Assembly (NCBI GenBank): GCA_027686065.1
Contig: JAQCTH010000044.1
Span: 1-34,026, forward strand
DNA: 34,026 bases
Origin: Clostridiaceae bacterium AF10-41
GTDB lineage: Bacteria > Bacillota > Clostridia > Clostridiales > Clostridiaceae
Direction: 5' to 3'
The translations under genes and the position numbers were made by a program. The notes beneath the pieces are model-generated. The model was not told the DNA's origin. It was given only the letters and a program-made list of their open reading frames with translations, and made no database searches. Below, piece by piece: positions 24,087 through 32,285 of this stretch; position 1 is the stretch's first letter, and every line of letters starts with the position of its first letter.

Positions 24087-25478
24087 ATGAATATACAAGA
24101 TAGAATGAAAAAAGTACCTGTTTCAGAACAAGCTCCAGAAGTAAGAGCAAAAAACTTTGAAGAAGTATGCTTAGGATATCTGGATGAAGAAGCTGTTAGA
24201 GAAGCAAATAGATGTTTAAATTGTAAAAATCCAAAATGTGTAGATGGATGTCCAGTATTAATAAATATTCCTGGATTTATATCATATATAAAGAAAGAAG
24301 AATTTGAAAGTGCAGCTAAAGAAGTAGCAAAATATAGTGCATTACCAGCAGTTTGTGGAAGAGTCTGTCCACAAGAAAGCCAATGTGAAGGTAAATGTGT
24401 ATTAGGAATTAAAGGCGAACCAGTTTCTATTGGAAAATTAGAAAGATTTATAGCAGACTGGTCAAGAAAGAATAATATAGAGCTTGCAGAAACAGAAGAA
24501 TCTAAAGGGAAAAAAGTTGCAGTTATAGGAAGTGGCCCTGCAGGATTAACTTGTGCAGGAGACTTAGCTAAAAGAGGATATGATGTAAGTATATTTGAAG
24601 CTTTACATGAACCAGGTGGAGTTTTAGTTTATGGAATTCCTGAGTTCAGATTGCCTAAAGATGATGTAGTTAGACCAGAAATTGAAAATATAAAAAAATT
24701 AGGTGTAAAAATAGAAACTAATGTTATAATAGGCAGAACTATAACTATAGATGAGCTTATTGAAGAAGAAGGATTCGACGCTGTGTTTATAGGGTCAGGT
24801 GCTGGACTTCCTAAATTTATGGGAATAGCAGGTGAAAATGCAAATGGGGTTTTATCAGCAAATGAATTTTTAACAAGAGTAAATTTAATGAAGGCATTTA
24901 AGGAAGAATATCATACACCAGTTAAAATAGGTAAAAAAGTAGCAATAGTAGGTGGTGGAAATGTTGCTATGGATGCTGCAAGAACAGCATTAAGATTAGG
25001 ATCAGAATCACATATAGTATATAGAAGAAGTGAATCTGAACTTCCAGCAAGAGTTGAAGAAGTACATCATGCTAAAGAAGAAGGGGTAATTTTTGATGTA
25101 TTAACAAATCCAACAGAAATTTTAGTAGATGAAAATGGCTGGGTTAAAGGGATGAAATGTGTTGAAATGGAACTTGGAGAGCCAGATGAATCAGGAAGAA
25201 GAAAGCCAGTAATTAAAGAAGGTTCAGAATATATTATGGATGTAGATACAGTTATAATGTCTCTTGGAACTTCACCAAATCCACTTATATCATCAACAAC
25301 AAAAGGACTTGAAACTAATAAGTGGAAATGTATAATTGCAGATGAAGATGGACTTACAACAAAAGAAGGGGTTTATGCAGGCGGAGATGCTGTTACAGGG
25401 GCAGCAACTGTTATTTTAGCAATGGGAGCTGGAAAAAAAGCTGCAGAAGCTATAGATAAATATTTAAATGAAAAATAA
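24087..25478 (+). CDS. nfnB: NfnB: electron-bifurcating NADH-dependent ferredoxin:NADP+ oxidoreductase, large subunit (GltD-like)
   Basis: This 463-residue protein is related to the glutamate synthase small subunit, and it is often mis-named gltA or gltD. N-terminal cysteine motifs CLNCKNPKCVDGCPV and CGRVCPQESQCEGKC hold two [4Fe-4S] clusters. FAD binding is by IGSGPAGLTCAGDLAKRGY and NADPH binding by IVGGGNVAMDAARTALRLG. The C-terminal motif YAGGDAVTGAATVILAMGAG completes the FAD site. The open frame extends upstream to 24063, but GGTGG (24076-24080) and gene spacing support 24087. No glutamate synthase large subunit is adjacent, and pairing with NfnA settles the function. A strong terminator follows. 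Confidence 0.93.
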   Translation: MNIQDRMKKVPVSEQAPEVRAKNFEEVCLGYLDEEAVREANRCLNCKNPKCVDGCPVLINIPGFISYIKKEEFESAAKEVAKYSALPAVCGRVCPQESQCEGKCVLGIKGEPVSIGKLERFIADWSRKNNIELAETEESKGKKVAVIGSGPAGLTCAGDLAKRGYDVSIFEALHEPGGVLVYGIPEFRLPKDDVVRPEIENIKKLGVKIETNVIIGRTITIDELIEEEGFDAVFIGSGAGLPKFMGIAGENANGVLSANEFLTRVNLMKAFKEEYHTPVKIGKKVAIVGGGNVAMDAARTALRLGSESHIVYRRSESELPARVEEVHHAKEEGVIFDVLTNPTEILVDENGWVKGMKCVEMELGEPDESGRRKPVIKEGSEYIMDVDTVIMSLGTSPNPLISSTTKGLETNKWKCIIADEDGLTTKEGVYAGGDAVTGAATVILAMGAGKKAAEAIDKYLNEK

Positions 25479-25488
25479 TTGATAAAGA

Positions 25489-25543
25489 AGTTATTTCTAG
25501 CATAATACTTATTAATATAAGTTGCTAGAAATAACTCTTTTTA
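25489..25543 (+). terminator. Terminator of nfnAB
   Basis: A perfect 13-bp stem (25489-25501 with 25524-25536) is followed by CTTTTT. Confidence 0.88.
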
Positions 25544-25909
25544 GTATACTTAAATATGAACTTAATAATTAAATAGATATGTAAATGTTAAGAATTTGTA
25601 AATATTGTTTATATCTTTTGGTAATTTAATGTTACTTTATAGTATAATCAAAACAATTAAATTTTTATACATAATGAATATTTTGTATGTAAAGGTTAAA
25701 CTAACTGATTTATCTTAACTAAAGAAAATAATTTGGTAAAATTTACGAATAAATATTCATAATTGTTTTATGATATATGTTTCAATTTATATTCACATAT
25801 TAATGTAATGTTAAATAGGAAATAAACTTATTTGACAAATACATGAAGATTAATGAAATATATATCTAAAGCACAAGTACCACTTATATACGAAAGAGGG
25901 GGATTTTTC
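25544..25909. other. AT-rich leader region of the Rrf2 regulator
   Basis: No gene is visible. It contains a TATAAT at 25643-25648 with no well-spaced -35, a 9-2-9 dyad at 25743-25762 (TTACGAATA/TATTCATAA, one mismatch per arm), and a TTGACA at 25832-25837 roughly 18 bp before an AAATAT -10 candidate. Rrf2 regulators often repress themselves, so the dyad is a candidate operator. Confidence 0.5.
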
Positions 25910-26308
25910 ATGTACTTATCAAAATTTACTGATTACTCATTTAGGGCATTAGTATATTTAGCAGAAAACAGAGACAAGCTATGCACAGTAGAAGAGTTAG
26001 CAAAAAAACTAGAAATTTCAGAACATCATTTAAAAAAGATTATTCATAAGCTTGCAAAGACAGACTTGATAATATCTATGAAAGGAAGAACAGGGGGATT
26101 AAAGTTGGGGCTAGATCCACAAAATATCAACTTAGGTGAAGTTATTCTTGTAACAGAAGACAATTTAAATATTGCACAATGCTTCAATAAAGGTGATTGT
26201 TGTCCATTTATAAGTTCAGATTGCAAATTAAAAGGAATAATGAAAAATTCATTAAGTGCTTTTTTAAATGAATTTTCACAATACACACTTCAAGATTTAC
26301 TTAGGTAA
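25910..26308 (+). CDS. Rrf2-family transcriptional regulator, NsrR-like
   Basis: This 132-residue DNA-binding protein begins MYLSKFTDYSFRALVYLAEN, close to NsrR, and has the winged helix with a recognition region LAKKLEISEHHLKKIIHKL. It has cysteines in CFNKGDCCPFISSDCKLKG (about 88-106), the spacing seen in NsrR proteins that hold a nitric-oxide-sensitive iron-sulphur cluster. The open frame reaches back to 25853, but GAGGGGG 8 nt before the ATG fixes the start at 25910. The gene is alone, with an nfnAB terminator before it and a bidirectional terminator after. Its targets are not apparent in this window. Cluster-based sensing is known for the family; NO specificity is inference. Confidence 0.85.
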   Translation: MYLSKFTDYSFRALVYLAENRDKLCTVEELAKKLEISEHHLKKIIHKLAKTDLIISMKGRTGGLKLGLDPQNINLGEVILVTEDNLNIAQCFNKGDCCPFISSDCKLKGIMKNSLSAFLNEFSQYTLQDLLR

Positions 26309-26441
26309 GAAAATATAAGAGTATAACATAAAAATTAAGCAATAATTTAAGATATTAATAAAGTTATTATTAGAATTAAAATCATATCTACACATTTAGT
26401 TAATTATTTTTATTTAGTTATTAAGAAGCGAAAAAACTAAT

Positions 26442-26494
26442 AAAGGAAAATAAGCTATGATAACAATAATGTGATTATAGCTCATTTTCTCTTT
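26442..26494. terminator. Bidirectional terminator between convergent genes
   Basis: AAAGGAAAATAAGCTAT...GAT pairs imperfectly with ATTATAGCTCATTTTCTCTTT, with A-runs on one side and T-runs on the other. It separates the plus-strand Rrf2 gene from the minus-strand amidase-like gene. Confidence 0.65.
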
Positions 26495-26502
26495 AGAGAT
26501 GG

Positions 26503-27768
26503 TTATTTTAAGGAAACCACATAAAATTCACAGGAGTAGTTTTTCCAACCTAAATCAAAAGGCATCTTATATTTATCAATAGAATTTGAATTTACTAAGG
26601 GATATCCAAAGTTATCAAAGCCTGTAATTATAGCACTATGTTCTACGTAATTCCCATACTTATACATTATTAAATCCCCAATTTTAATTTTATCATTCGA
26701 ACTAGACATGTCTTCTAATATTTCATCAAAAGTACCAGAAAAAGATATAAAAGCCTTATTGCTAGATAAAAGATAATCTAAAAGCTTTTCAGAGTTAACC
26801 CAAGTATCACTAGCCATTACACCTTTTGATACAGTATATCTATAAGCCCAATCTTTATCCTGAGAAAGACCGCCCCCCTCAATATTGTCAGCTAAACATT
26901 GAGATATAAAATTGGTAGAATTTCCTGATCCAGCAACATAAGTATAATAATTTGAATTATAAGTACTATCTAAATTAGAAGAAAGAGATATTCCAGAATA
27001 CTTATTAGCATAGTCCACAGCAGCTTTTCTATTATAAAGTCCACTGTCTTCAGTACTATTATCAGTATTAAAGTTTAAATTATATGTTTTAAATTTAGTT
27101 AATGGAATATTTTTTTCAGTTAAATTAAAGTTATAACCTTCAAGGCCACCTTCAAAACAATCTTGATAATAATCCTTAGTTACTATAAAGGAATTTCCAA
27201 ACTCTTTTAATTCTAAAGTATGAATCAAAGAAACTCCAAAACTATTAACTTTTTCAGGTGCATTATTATATATGTAATTAAATTTATATTCTTCACTTAA
27301 AGTTAAATTATAAGTATTATCCTTAATTTTTAATGCTTTTATTTTAGGTACAGATTCTATATTTTTAAAAGCAACATCTCTTTCATTAGCCCAATCTCTT
27401 AAATAAGCAATCCTTTTAAATTCATGATTTAAAGAATAGCAACTAAAGGTTTGAGAAGTATCATAAAATTTATAAAGTTCCTCAACATTACCAGTTGCAA
27501 AAGAATTATTTCTAGTACTATATAAATCATTTAAAAATGAGATAATGGAACTTTCAATATTTTCATCAGCATCAGTTATAAAAGTACCAACATTTGCAAT
27601 TGGTTCATTATCATAACCTTCACTAAAGAAAACAGAAGGTACAAAAGATGAAGTTGAGGTCTTAGAAATAAAGAAAATAAAATTGCCTACAAGAAAAATT
27701 GAAAATAAAGCATAACTTATTGCAATTAATACATTTTTCTTTTCCAAATCCTTAAAGATGTTTTTCAT
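26503..27768 (-). CDS. Exported amidase-domain protein (Amidase_6-like), catalytic Cys replaced
   Basis: This 421-residue protein has a single N-terminal membrane anchor (about 12-34) and an outside portion. The first 270 residues form a poorly conserved domain. The C-terminal 150 residues match the putative amidase domain with YNRKAAVDYANKYSG, TNFISQCL, WVNSEKLLDYL, GDLIMYKYG and the His-containing VEHSAIITGFD. In most members the nucleophile lies in a D-C-T/A-N-F-S/V-S-Q motif; here it reads G-N-S-T-N-F-I-S-Q-C-L, so the usual Cys is Ser. It is either an inactive binding protein or uses the Cys three residues after the Ser-Gln. A strong ribosome binding site (GGAGG) precedes the ATG. Cell-wall action is inferred only. 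Confidence 0.78.
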   Translation of the reverse strand: MKNIFKDLEKKNVLIAISYALFSIFLVGNFIFFISKTSTSSFVPSVFFSEGYDNEPIANVGTFITDADENIESSIISFLNDLYSTRNNSFATGNVEELYKFYDTSQTFSCYSLNHEFKRIAYLRDWANERDVAFKNIESVPKIKALKIKDNTYNLTLSEEYKFNYIYNNAPEKVNSFGVSLIHTLELKEFGNSFIVTKDYYQDCFEGGLEGYNFNLTEKNIPLTKFKTYNLNFNTDNSTEDSGLYNRKAAVDYANKYSGISLSSNLDSTYNSNYYTYVAGSGNSTNFISQCLADNIEGGGLSQDKDWAYRYTVSKGVMASDTWVNSEKLLDYLLSSNKAFISFSGTFDEILEDMSSSNDKIKIGDLIMYKYGNYVEHSAIITGFDNFGYPLVNSNSIDKYKMPFDLGWKNYSCEFYVVSLK

Positions 27769-27965
27769 ATAAAAACCTCCATATTCTAAATCAAAATCTA
27801 TATGTGTAAATATTAAATTAATAATAGTAGTATGTGCATAAAATGGATAAATATTTTAAAAAATTAAAAAATGCAAAAATAGTGTTAAAGTGTTAATAGA
27901 TAATAATAACGATATAAGCTATAATAAAAATAAAAACGGTTACTAATGAGTTGGAGGGATAGTTT

Positions 27966-28952
27966 ATGATTAATATTGGTGTTATAGGAACTAATTTTAT
28001 AACTGAGTGGTTAATAGCAGGAGCAAGGGAAGTTGAAGGAGTAAATGTATCTGCTGTTTATTCAAGAACAGAAGAGAAGGCAAAAGAGTTTGCAAATAAA
28101 TTTGATATAAAGAATATATTTACAGACTTAGAAGAAATGGCTAAGAGTGATCTAATAGATGCGGTATACATAGCATCACCTAATTCAATGCATGCTAAGC
28201 AAGCTATATTGTTTTTAAATCACAAAAAGCATGTTTTAGGAGAAAAAGCTTTTGCATCAAATACAAAAGAAGCTGATGCAATGATAAAAGCAGCAAAGGA
28301 AAATGATGTTGTTTTAATGGAAGCTATGAAAACAACATTACTACCAAACTTTAGAGTTATAAAAGATAACCTTCATAAGATTGGTAAAGTTAGAAAGTAT
28401 TTTGCAAGCTACTGCCAATACTCTTCAAGATATGATAAATATAAGGCTGGAGAAGTTTTAAATGCTTTTAAGAAAGAATTATCAAATGGAGCTATTATGG
28501 ATATAGGAGTTTATTGTATAGCACCAATGGTGAATCTTTTTGGTAAGCCAAATACAGTAAAAGCAAATGGAATAATGCTAGAAACTGGAGTAGATGGAGA
28601 AGGTAGTGTAGTCTTTGGATATGATGATATGGAGGGGGTTGTTATATACTCTAAAATAAGCAATTCATATCTTCCATCAGAAATTCAAGGAGAAGAAGGC
28701 AACATTATAATAAATAAAATCAATACCTTTGAAAATGTAAAAATAAAATATAGAGATGGCAGAGAAGAAGATTTAACATTAGAACATAAAGAAGCAAATA
28801 TGTGTTACGAAGTAGAAGAATTTGCTAACTTGATTAGAAATAAAGAAAGAGAGTCTAAAATAAATTCTTTAGAAGTTTCAAGAAATACAGTTGAAGTTAT
28901 TGAAGAAGCGAGGAAGCAAATTGGAGTTGTTTATCCAGCAGACTTGGGTTAG
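27966..28952 (+). CDS. Gfo/Idh/MocA-family NAD(P)-dependent oxidoreductase
   Basis: This 328-residue soluble dehydrogenase opens with the Rossmann nucleotide motif IGVIGTNFITEWLI (3-16). It continues with YIASPNSMHAKQAI and the catalytic lysine motif HVLGEKAF, where other family members have GEKP. The C-terminal substrate domain shows GAIMDIGVYCIAPMVNLFG. It resembles small-sugar or cyclitol dehydrogenases of the group, but no neighbour identifies a substrate. A good ribosome binding site (TTGGAGGGA) lies 9 nt before the ATG. A heptad-type repeat starts immediately after the stop. A -10-like TATAAT (27920-27925) lies upstream. Confidence 0.87.
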   Translation: MINIGVIGTNFITEWLIAGAREVEGVNVSAVYSRTEEKAKEFANKFDIKNIFTDLEEMAKSDLIDAVYIASPNSMHAKQAILFLNHKKHVLGEKAFASNTKEADAMIKAAKENDVVLMEAMKTTLLPNFRVIKDNLHKIGKVRKYFASYCQYSSRYDKYKAGEVLNAFKKELSNGAIMDIGVYCIAPMVNLFGKPNTVKANGIMLETGVDGEGSVVFGYDDMEGVVIYSKISNSYLPSEIQGEEGNIIINKINTFENVKIKYRDGREEDLTLEHKEANMCYEVEEFANLIRNKERESKINSLEVSRNTVEVIEEARKQIGVVYPADLG

Positions 28953-28990
28953 TTGACAGTTCACAGTTGGGTTAGGTAACAGGGAACAGG
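28944..28990. repeat. Small heptad-type repeat flanked by 9-bp direct repeats
   Basis: TTGGGTTAG occurs at 28944-28952 and 28967-28975 and brackets TTGACAGTTCACAG. The first copy includes the oxidoreductase stop codon. An AACAGGGAACAGG stretch follows (28978-28990). The TTCACAG unit is shared with the larger repeats at 18655 and 21430. Confidence 0.5.
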
Positions 28991-29043
28991 TTTCAGCTGA
29001 TAAGTAATAGTTAATGAAATAATTTAAATTTGGGGTGGGAATT

Positions 29044-29571
29044 TTGAAGGATTTAGTAACAGAGCGTTTATTAATACGAGGTTTTAGGGAAACTGATGGT
29101 GATGATTTGTATGAGTATTTATCTGATGAAGAAGTGGTAAGGTATGAACCATATAAGGTATTGAGTAAGGATGAAGCTTATAAGGAAGCCAAAAGACGTG
29201 CTATAGATGGAAGCTTTCTTGCTGTATGTTTAGAGTGTGGAAAAGTTATAGGAAACTTATACTTTGCTAAAGGTGATTTTGAAACTTTTCAAATTGGATA
29301 TGTATTTAATAGAAAGTATTGGGGAAATGGGTATGCTACTGAAAGTTTAAATGAACTTATTAAGTATGCTTTTGAAGAACTAAAAGTAAGGCGTATTATC
29401 GCTAGGTGTGATCCTAAGAATATAAGTTCATGGCATCTTCTTGAAAGAGTTGGAATGAGAAGAGAAGGAACTTTATTAAAAAATGTTTATTTCTTTACTG
29501 ATGAAGATGGCAATCCAATTTGGAAAGATACTTATGAATATGCATTACTTAAAGATGAATGCAATTGTTAG
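29044..29571 (+). CDS. GNAT acetyltransferase, RimJ/RimL-like
   Basis: This protein of about 175 residues shows the acetyltransferase type acting on protein N-termini or amines. It has TERLLIRGFRETDGDDLYEYLSDEEVVRY at the N terminus (quoted in parts: TERLLIRGF, DDLYEYLSDEEVVRY), the acetyl-CoA region IGYVFNRKYWGNGYATESL, and ARCDPKNISSWHLLERVGMRREG, which is diagnostic of the RimJ/RimL subgroup. No ATG is available. A GTG at 29035 overlaps the ribosome binding site GGGGTGG (29032-29038), so a TTG at 29044 is the better start. It is followed 56 bp later by a second acetyltransferase and then a terminator, suggesting one transcript. The substrate is unknown. Confidence 0.85.
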   Translation: MKDLVTERLLIRGFRETDGDDLYEYLSDEEVVRYEPYKVLSKDEAYKEAKRRAIDGSFLAVCLECGKVIGNLYFAKGDFETFQIGYVFNRKYWGNGYATESLNELIKYAFEELKVRRIIARCDPKNISSWHLLERVGMRREGTLLKNVYFFTDEDGNPIWKDTYEYALLKDECNC

Positions 29572-29627
29572 GAAAATATAGAGGTAAATTAATAATTGAG
29601 AAATTAAATGGACAATAACATAATAAA

Positions 29628-30269
29628 ATGAATTTGAAAAAATGGGATGATGATTTGGAGAATTTAATAATTAGAAAAGAAAGAGAAGAGGATTATTTTA
29701 ATGTTGAATATATGACTAAGAAGGCTTTTTGGAATTTACATGTGCCTGGATGTAGTGAGCATTATTTAGTTAGTATTCTTAGGAAAAGTGATGATTATAT
29801 TGAGGATTTAAGTAGAGTAGCGGAACTTAATGGGGAAGTTGTTGGAACAATAATGTATACAAAATCTTATGTTATAGATGGAACGAATAGCACTGAAGTT
29901 TTAACCTTTGGCCCTTTATGTGTTGATCCAAGTTATCAAAATAAAGGTATAGGTAAGGCTTTACTTGAAACAACTATGGAGTTAGCAAAGAGAGAAGGCC
30001 ATAGAGCAATTATAATATACGGGGAACCGGAATATTATCCAAGGTATGGTTTTAAAACTTGTGATAACTTTGGAATAACTACAAAAGATTCTAAAAACTT
30101 TCCTGCATTTATGGCAATAGAGCTTATACCAAATGGACTTAAGGATGTACATGGAAAATTCTATGAATCTGAAGTGTTTGAAGAGTTAACCTCAGAAAAA
30201 GTAGAAGAATTTGACAAGAAATTTCCTTATATGAAGAAGTTAAAACTGCCAGGACAGTGGGAATTTTAA
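29628..30269 (+). CDS. GNAT acetyltransferase, YhbS-like
   Basis: This 213-residue acetyltransferase has the YhbS/Acetyltransf_9 layout: IIRKEREEDYFNVEYMTKKAF, CSEHYLVSILRKSDDYI, a strand FGPLCVDPSYQNKGIGKALL carrying the acetyl-CoA motif Q-N-K-G-I-G, and IIYGEPEYYPRYGFKTC. The C-terminal extension with FPAFMAIELIPNGL is typical of this subgroup. The ATG at 29628 lacks a convincing ribosome binding site; the family usually starts near the LIIRKE segment, preceded here by TTGGAG but without a standard start codon. Translation from 29628 is therefore a moderate guess. It is likely cotranscribed with the previous GNAT gene and ends at a good terminator. The substrate is unknown. Confidence 0.82.
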   Translation: MNLKKWDDDLENLIIRKEREEDYFNVEYMTKKAFWNLHVPGCSEHYLVSILRKSDDYIEDLSRVAELNGEVVGTIMYTKSYVIDGTNSTEVLTFGPLCVDPSYQNKGIGKALLETTMELAKREGHRAIIIYGEPEYYPRYGFKTCDNFGITTKDSKNFPAFMAIELIPNGLKDVHGKFYESEVFEELTSEKVEEFDKKFPYMKKLKLPGQWEF

Positions 30270-30278
30270 TAGTATGAA

Positions 30279-30310
30279 AATAAACCAGATAATGTCTGGT
30301 TTATTTTTTA
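30279..30310 (+). terminator. Terminator of the GNAT pair
   Basis: A perfect 11-bp stem (AATAAACCAGA at 30279-30289, TCTGGTTTATT at 30295-30305) has a 5-nt loop and a T-run. Confidence 0.9.
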
Positions 30311-30373
30311 TATTTAAAAGTATATTGTTTATAAATTAAATAATAATACAATAAGATAAATATTTTTCTAGTT

Positions 30374-30404
30374 ACCTTAAAAAAGGCATTTAATTATACG
30401 AATT
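30374..30404 (+). promoter_or_regulatory. Candidate SigI-type autoregulatory promoter
   Basis: ACCTTAAAA (30374-30382) and CGAATT (30399-30404) have a spacer of about 16 bp and sit 20 bp before sigI. SigI promoters are known for a C-rich/A-tract -35 and CGAA-like -10, and SigI usually transcribes its own operon. The match is partial: CC rather than CCCC. Confidence 0.4.
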
Positions 30405-30423
30405 TTATTAAAAGAGGTGAGTT

Positions 30424-31116
30424 ATGTTAGAAAATATAAATGAAGAAATTATGATGATTAAAAATGATAAAGAGAAAATAAATATTTTTATAGATAATTA
30501 TAAACCGTTTATTATAGCTTATTGTAATAAGTCGCTAAATAGGTACATAGATACAAATAATGATGATGAGTATAGCATAGCTCTTATGGCTTTTTTTGAA
30601 TCTATAAAAAGTTATGACATAAATAAAGGAAATTTCTTTTCATATGCCCAAAGAGTTATAAAGTTTAGATTAATAGATTATTATAGAAAAAATAAAAGAG
30701 CATCAAATGAAAAATCTTTAGAAGAAGATGAAGATAATAAAGATAAATTTTTATTAAATGAGTCTATAGAAAGTTATAAGATTCAAGATATTTCATATTT
30801 AAGGAAGCTTGAAATAGAAAACTTAATTGATGAGTTATCAAAATATAACATAACTTTTAAAGAGTTAATAAAAGCTTCTCCTAAATGGAAGTCTACTAGA
30901 AAACAATATAATGAAATAATTAATTACATAATAAAAGATGGGGATATTATTGAAGAAATATATCTAAATAATAAAATTCCAATATTAAAAATTCAAAAAA
31001 ATACTAATGTACCCCGAAAAACAATAGAGAGATCGCGAAAATATATAATATCAGTACTGATAATACTTTTAGGTGATTATCAATATATAAAAGAATATAT
31101 AAATTTGGAGGTTTGA
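30424..31116 (+). CDS. sigI: RNA polymerase sigma factor SigI
   Basis: This 230-residue alternative sigma factor has a sigma-70 region 2-like N-terminal part (FIIAYCNKSLNRYIDTNNDDEYSIALMAFFESIKSYD, seen in pieces such as DDEYSIALMAFFE and GNFFSYAQRVIKFRLIDYYRK). The C-terminal DNA-binding helices are specific to the SigI group (IPILKIQKNTNVPRKTIERSRKYI). It lacks a normal region 4, as is typical of SigI. The ribosome binding site is GAGGTGAG. The anti-sigma gene begins 1 bp after its stop codon. In Bacillus SigI responds to heat and wall stress; in cellulolytic clostridia it answers polysaccharide-sensing RsgI proteins. Here the partner RsgI lacks a carbohydrate-binding domain, so envelope stress is the likelier signal. 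Confidence 0.9.
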   Translation: MLENINEEIMMIKNDKEKINIFIDNYKPFIIAYCNKSLNRYIDTNNDDEYSIALMAFFESIKSYDINKGNFFSYAQRVIKFRLIDYYRKNKRASNEKSLEEDEDNKDKFLLNESIESYKIQDISYLRKLEIENLIDELSKYNITFKELIKASPKWKSTRKQYNEIINYIIKDGDIIEEIYLNNKIPILKIQKNTNVPRKTIERSRKYIISVLIILLGDYQYIKEYINLEV

Positions 31117-31117
31117 T

Positions 31118-32128
31118 ATGAAAAGAGCCTTAGTGGTAGAAATAAATGATAATAATATTATTGTTCTTGATAATAAAGGTAGATTTAAGAAAATTAAAAA
31201 TAAATTGAATTTAAAAGTTGGCGATGAATATGAAAGAAATGAGGGATTAGCTATGAAAAAAGGTATTGTATTTGCAATGATATGTGTATTATTGTTTGGA
31301 ATAGGGGGATATGGATACTCTTATGCAGCTCCAAAGGATTACTTAACACTAGATATAAACCCAAGTGTAAAATTAACAACAAATAGATATGATAAAGTAA
31401 TAAAGGCAGAAGCATTAAATTCAGACGGAGAAATTATAAGCAAAGAGCTAAAGATAAAGAATAAAAATGTTAAAGAAGCTATTAAGTTATTGGTAGAATC
31501 AGCAGTAGACAATGGATACATAGTTAAAAGCGATGAAAATGCAGTTATGCTTGCTTCAACTAGCGATGAGATATTAAATGAAGCAGAAAATGGTGTAGAC
31601 GAAGGCTTAAAAGAAGAAGAAATAGAAAACACTGAAATAATAAAAGAAAATATTAATAAGGAAAGATTTGATGAAGCTGAAAGATTAGGAATATCACCTG
31701 GAAAAGTAAATTTAATTCAAAAGCTTCAAGCAGTATTACCAGAAGCTAACTTAGATGATTATGCAAACTCATCAGTTAAAGATATTATGAAAAAAATAAA
31801 AGAACAAAGAGTTGAAGCAAAAGAGGAAAGTAAGATAGAAAATAGCAAAACAGAAACTGAAGAAAATCAAAATTTAGAAGAGAAAAAAGAATCCATAGAT
31901 TCTAATGATAAAGGAAACACTAACAAAGAAAATCAAAAGAATAATGAGAATTCTTCAAATAAAGATAACAATGTAAACTTAGAAAAAAATGAAGAAAAAA
32001 CTGAAGAAAAAATAAATAATGCAGTAAATAAAGAAAACATAAAAGAAAATAATGAAAAAACTAATAATTCAAATAAAAGCGAAGTTAATAAAACAGAAAA
32101 TAAGAATTCTTCAAAGAATAACAATTAA
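31118..32128 (+). CDS. rsgI: Anti-sigma-I factor RsgI with Asn/Lys/Glu-rich extracellular tail
   Basis: This 336-residue single-pass membrane protein restrains SigI. An N-terminal cytoplasmic RsgI domain (1-45, RALVVEINDNNIIVLDNKG) is followed by a transmembrane helix (about 49-70). The juxtamembrane extracellular domain begins YLTLDINPSVKL. The N81-P82 bond in DINPS is the position where RsgI proteins are known to self-cleave before regulated proteolysis. From about residue 220 the protein is a low-complexity Asn/Lys/Glu/Ser tail with no carbohydrate-binding or catalytic domain, unlike cellulolytic RsgI. It may be wall-spanning or bind wall polymers; this is inference. The RBS TTTGGAGG lies inside the sigI end, giving coupled translation. 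Confidence 0.9.
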   Translation: MKRALVVEINDNNIIVLDNKGRFKKIKNKLNLKVGDEYERNEGLAMKKGIVFAMICVLLFGIGGYGYSYAAPKDYLTLDINPSVKLTTNRYDKVIKAEALNSDGEIISKELKIKNKNVKEAIKLLVESAVDNGYIVKSDENAVMLASTSDEILNEAENGVDEGLKEEEIENTEIIKENINKERFDEAERLGISPGKVNLIQKLQAVLPEANLDDYANSSVKDIMKKIKEQRVEAKEESKIENSKTETEENQNLEEKKESIDSNDKGNTNKENQKNNENSSNKDNNVNLEKNEEKTEEKINNAVNKENIKENNEKTNNSNKSEVNKTENKNSSKNNN

Positions 32129-32135
32129 TAGAAGT

Positions 32136-32186
32136 AAGCTATTGCATTAACAGATTAAGCTCAATTAGTGCAATAGCTTTTTCTTA
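32136..32186 (+). terminator. Terminator of sigI-rsgI
   Basis: AAGCTATTGCATTAA (32136-32150) pairs with TTAGTGCAATAGCTT (32165-32179), one mismatch, then a T-run. Confidence 0.88.
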
Positions 32187-32256
32187 TTTTTATTATTAAG
32201 TTAACTATAAAAATAGAAATATAAGAAAACCATGGAAATCAAGGATTTAATCTAAG

Positions 32257-32285
32257 TTGACACAGTAAATTATATAATATATAAT
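32257..32285 (+). promoter_or_regulatory. Consensus sigma-A promoter of ssrA
   Basis: TTGACA (32257-32262) and TATAAT (32280-32285) are perfect hexamers with a 17-bp spacer. Transcription would start near 32292, leaving about 45 nt to be trimmed from the 5' end of tmRNA, presumably by RNase P. Confidence 0.9.

Noticed and set aside
24087..25478. Glutamate synthase small subunit
   Set aside because: The protein is GltD-like, but there is no large subunit and the adjacent NfnA partner fits NfnB.
27783..27810. Promoter TTTACA-16-TAGAAT for the minus-strand amidase-like gene
   Set aside because: Its predicted transcription start would fall inside the ribosome binding site, leaving no leader.
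31933..32124. Minus-strand open frame over the rsgI tail
   Set aside because: It is a Phe/Leu/Ser-rich shadow of the low-complexity Asn/Lys/Glu codons, with no ribosome binding site.
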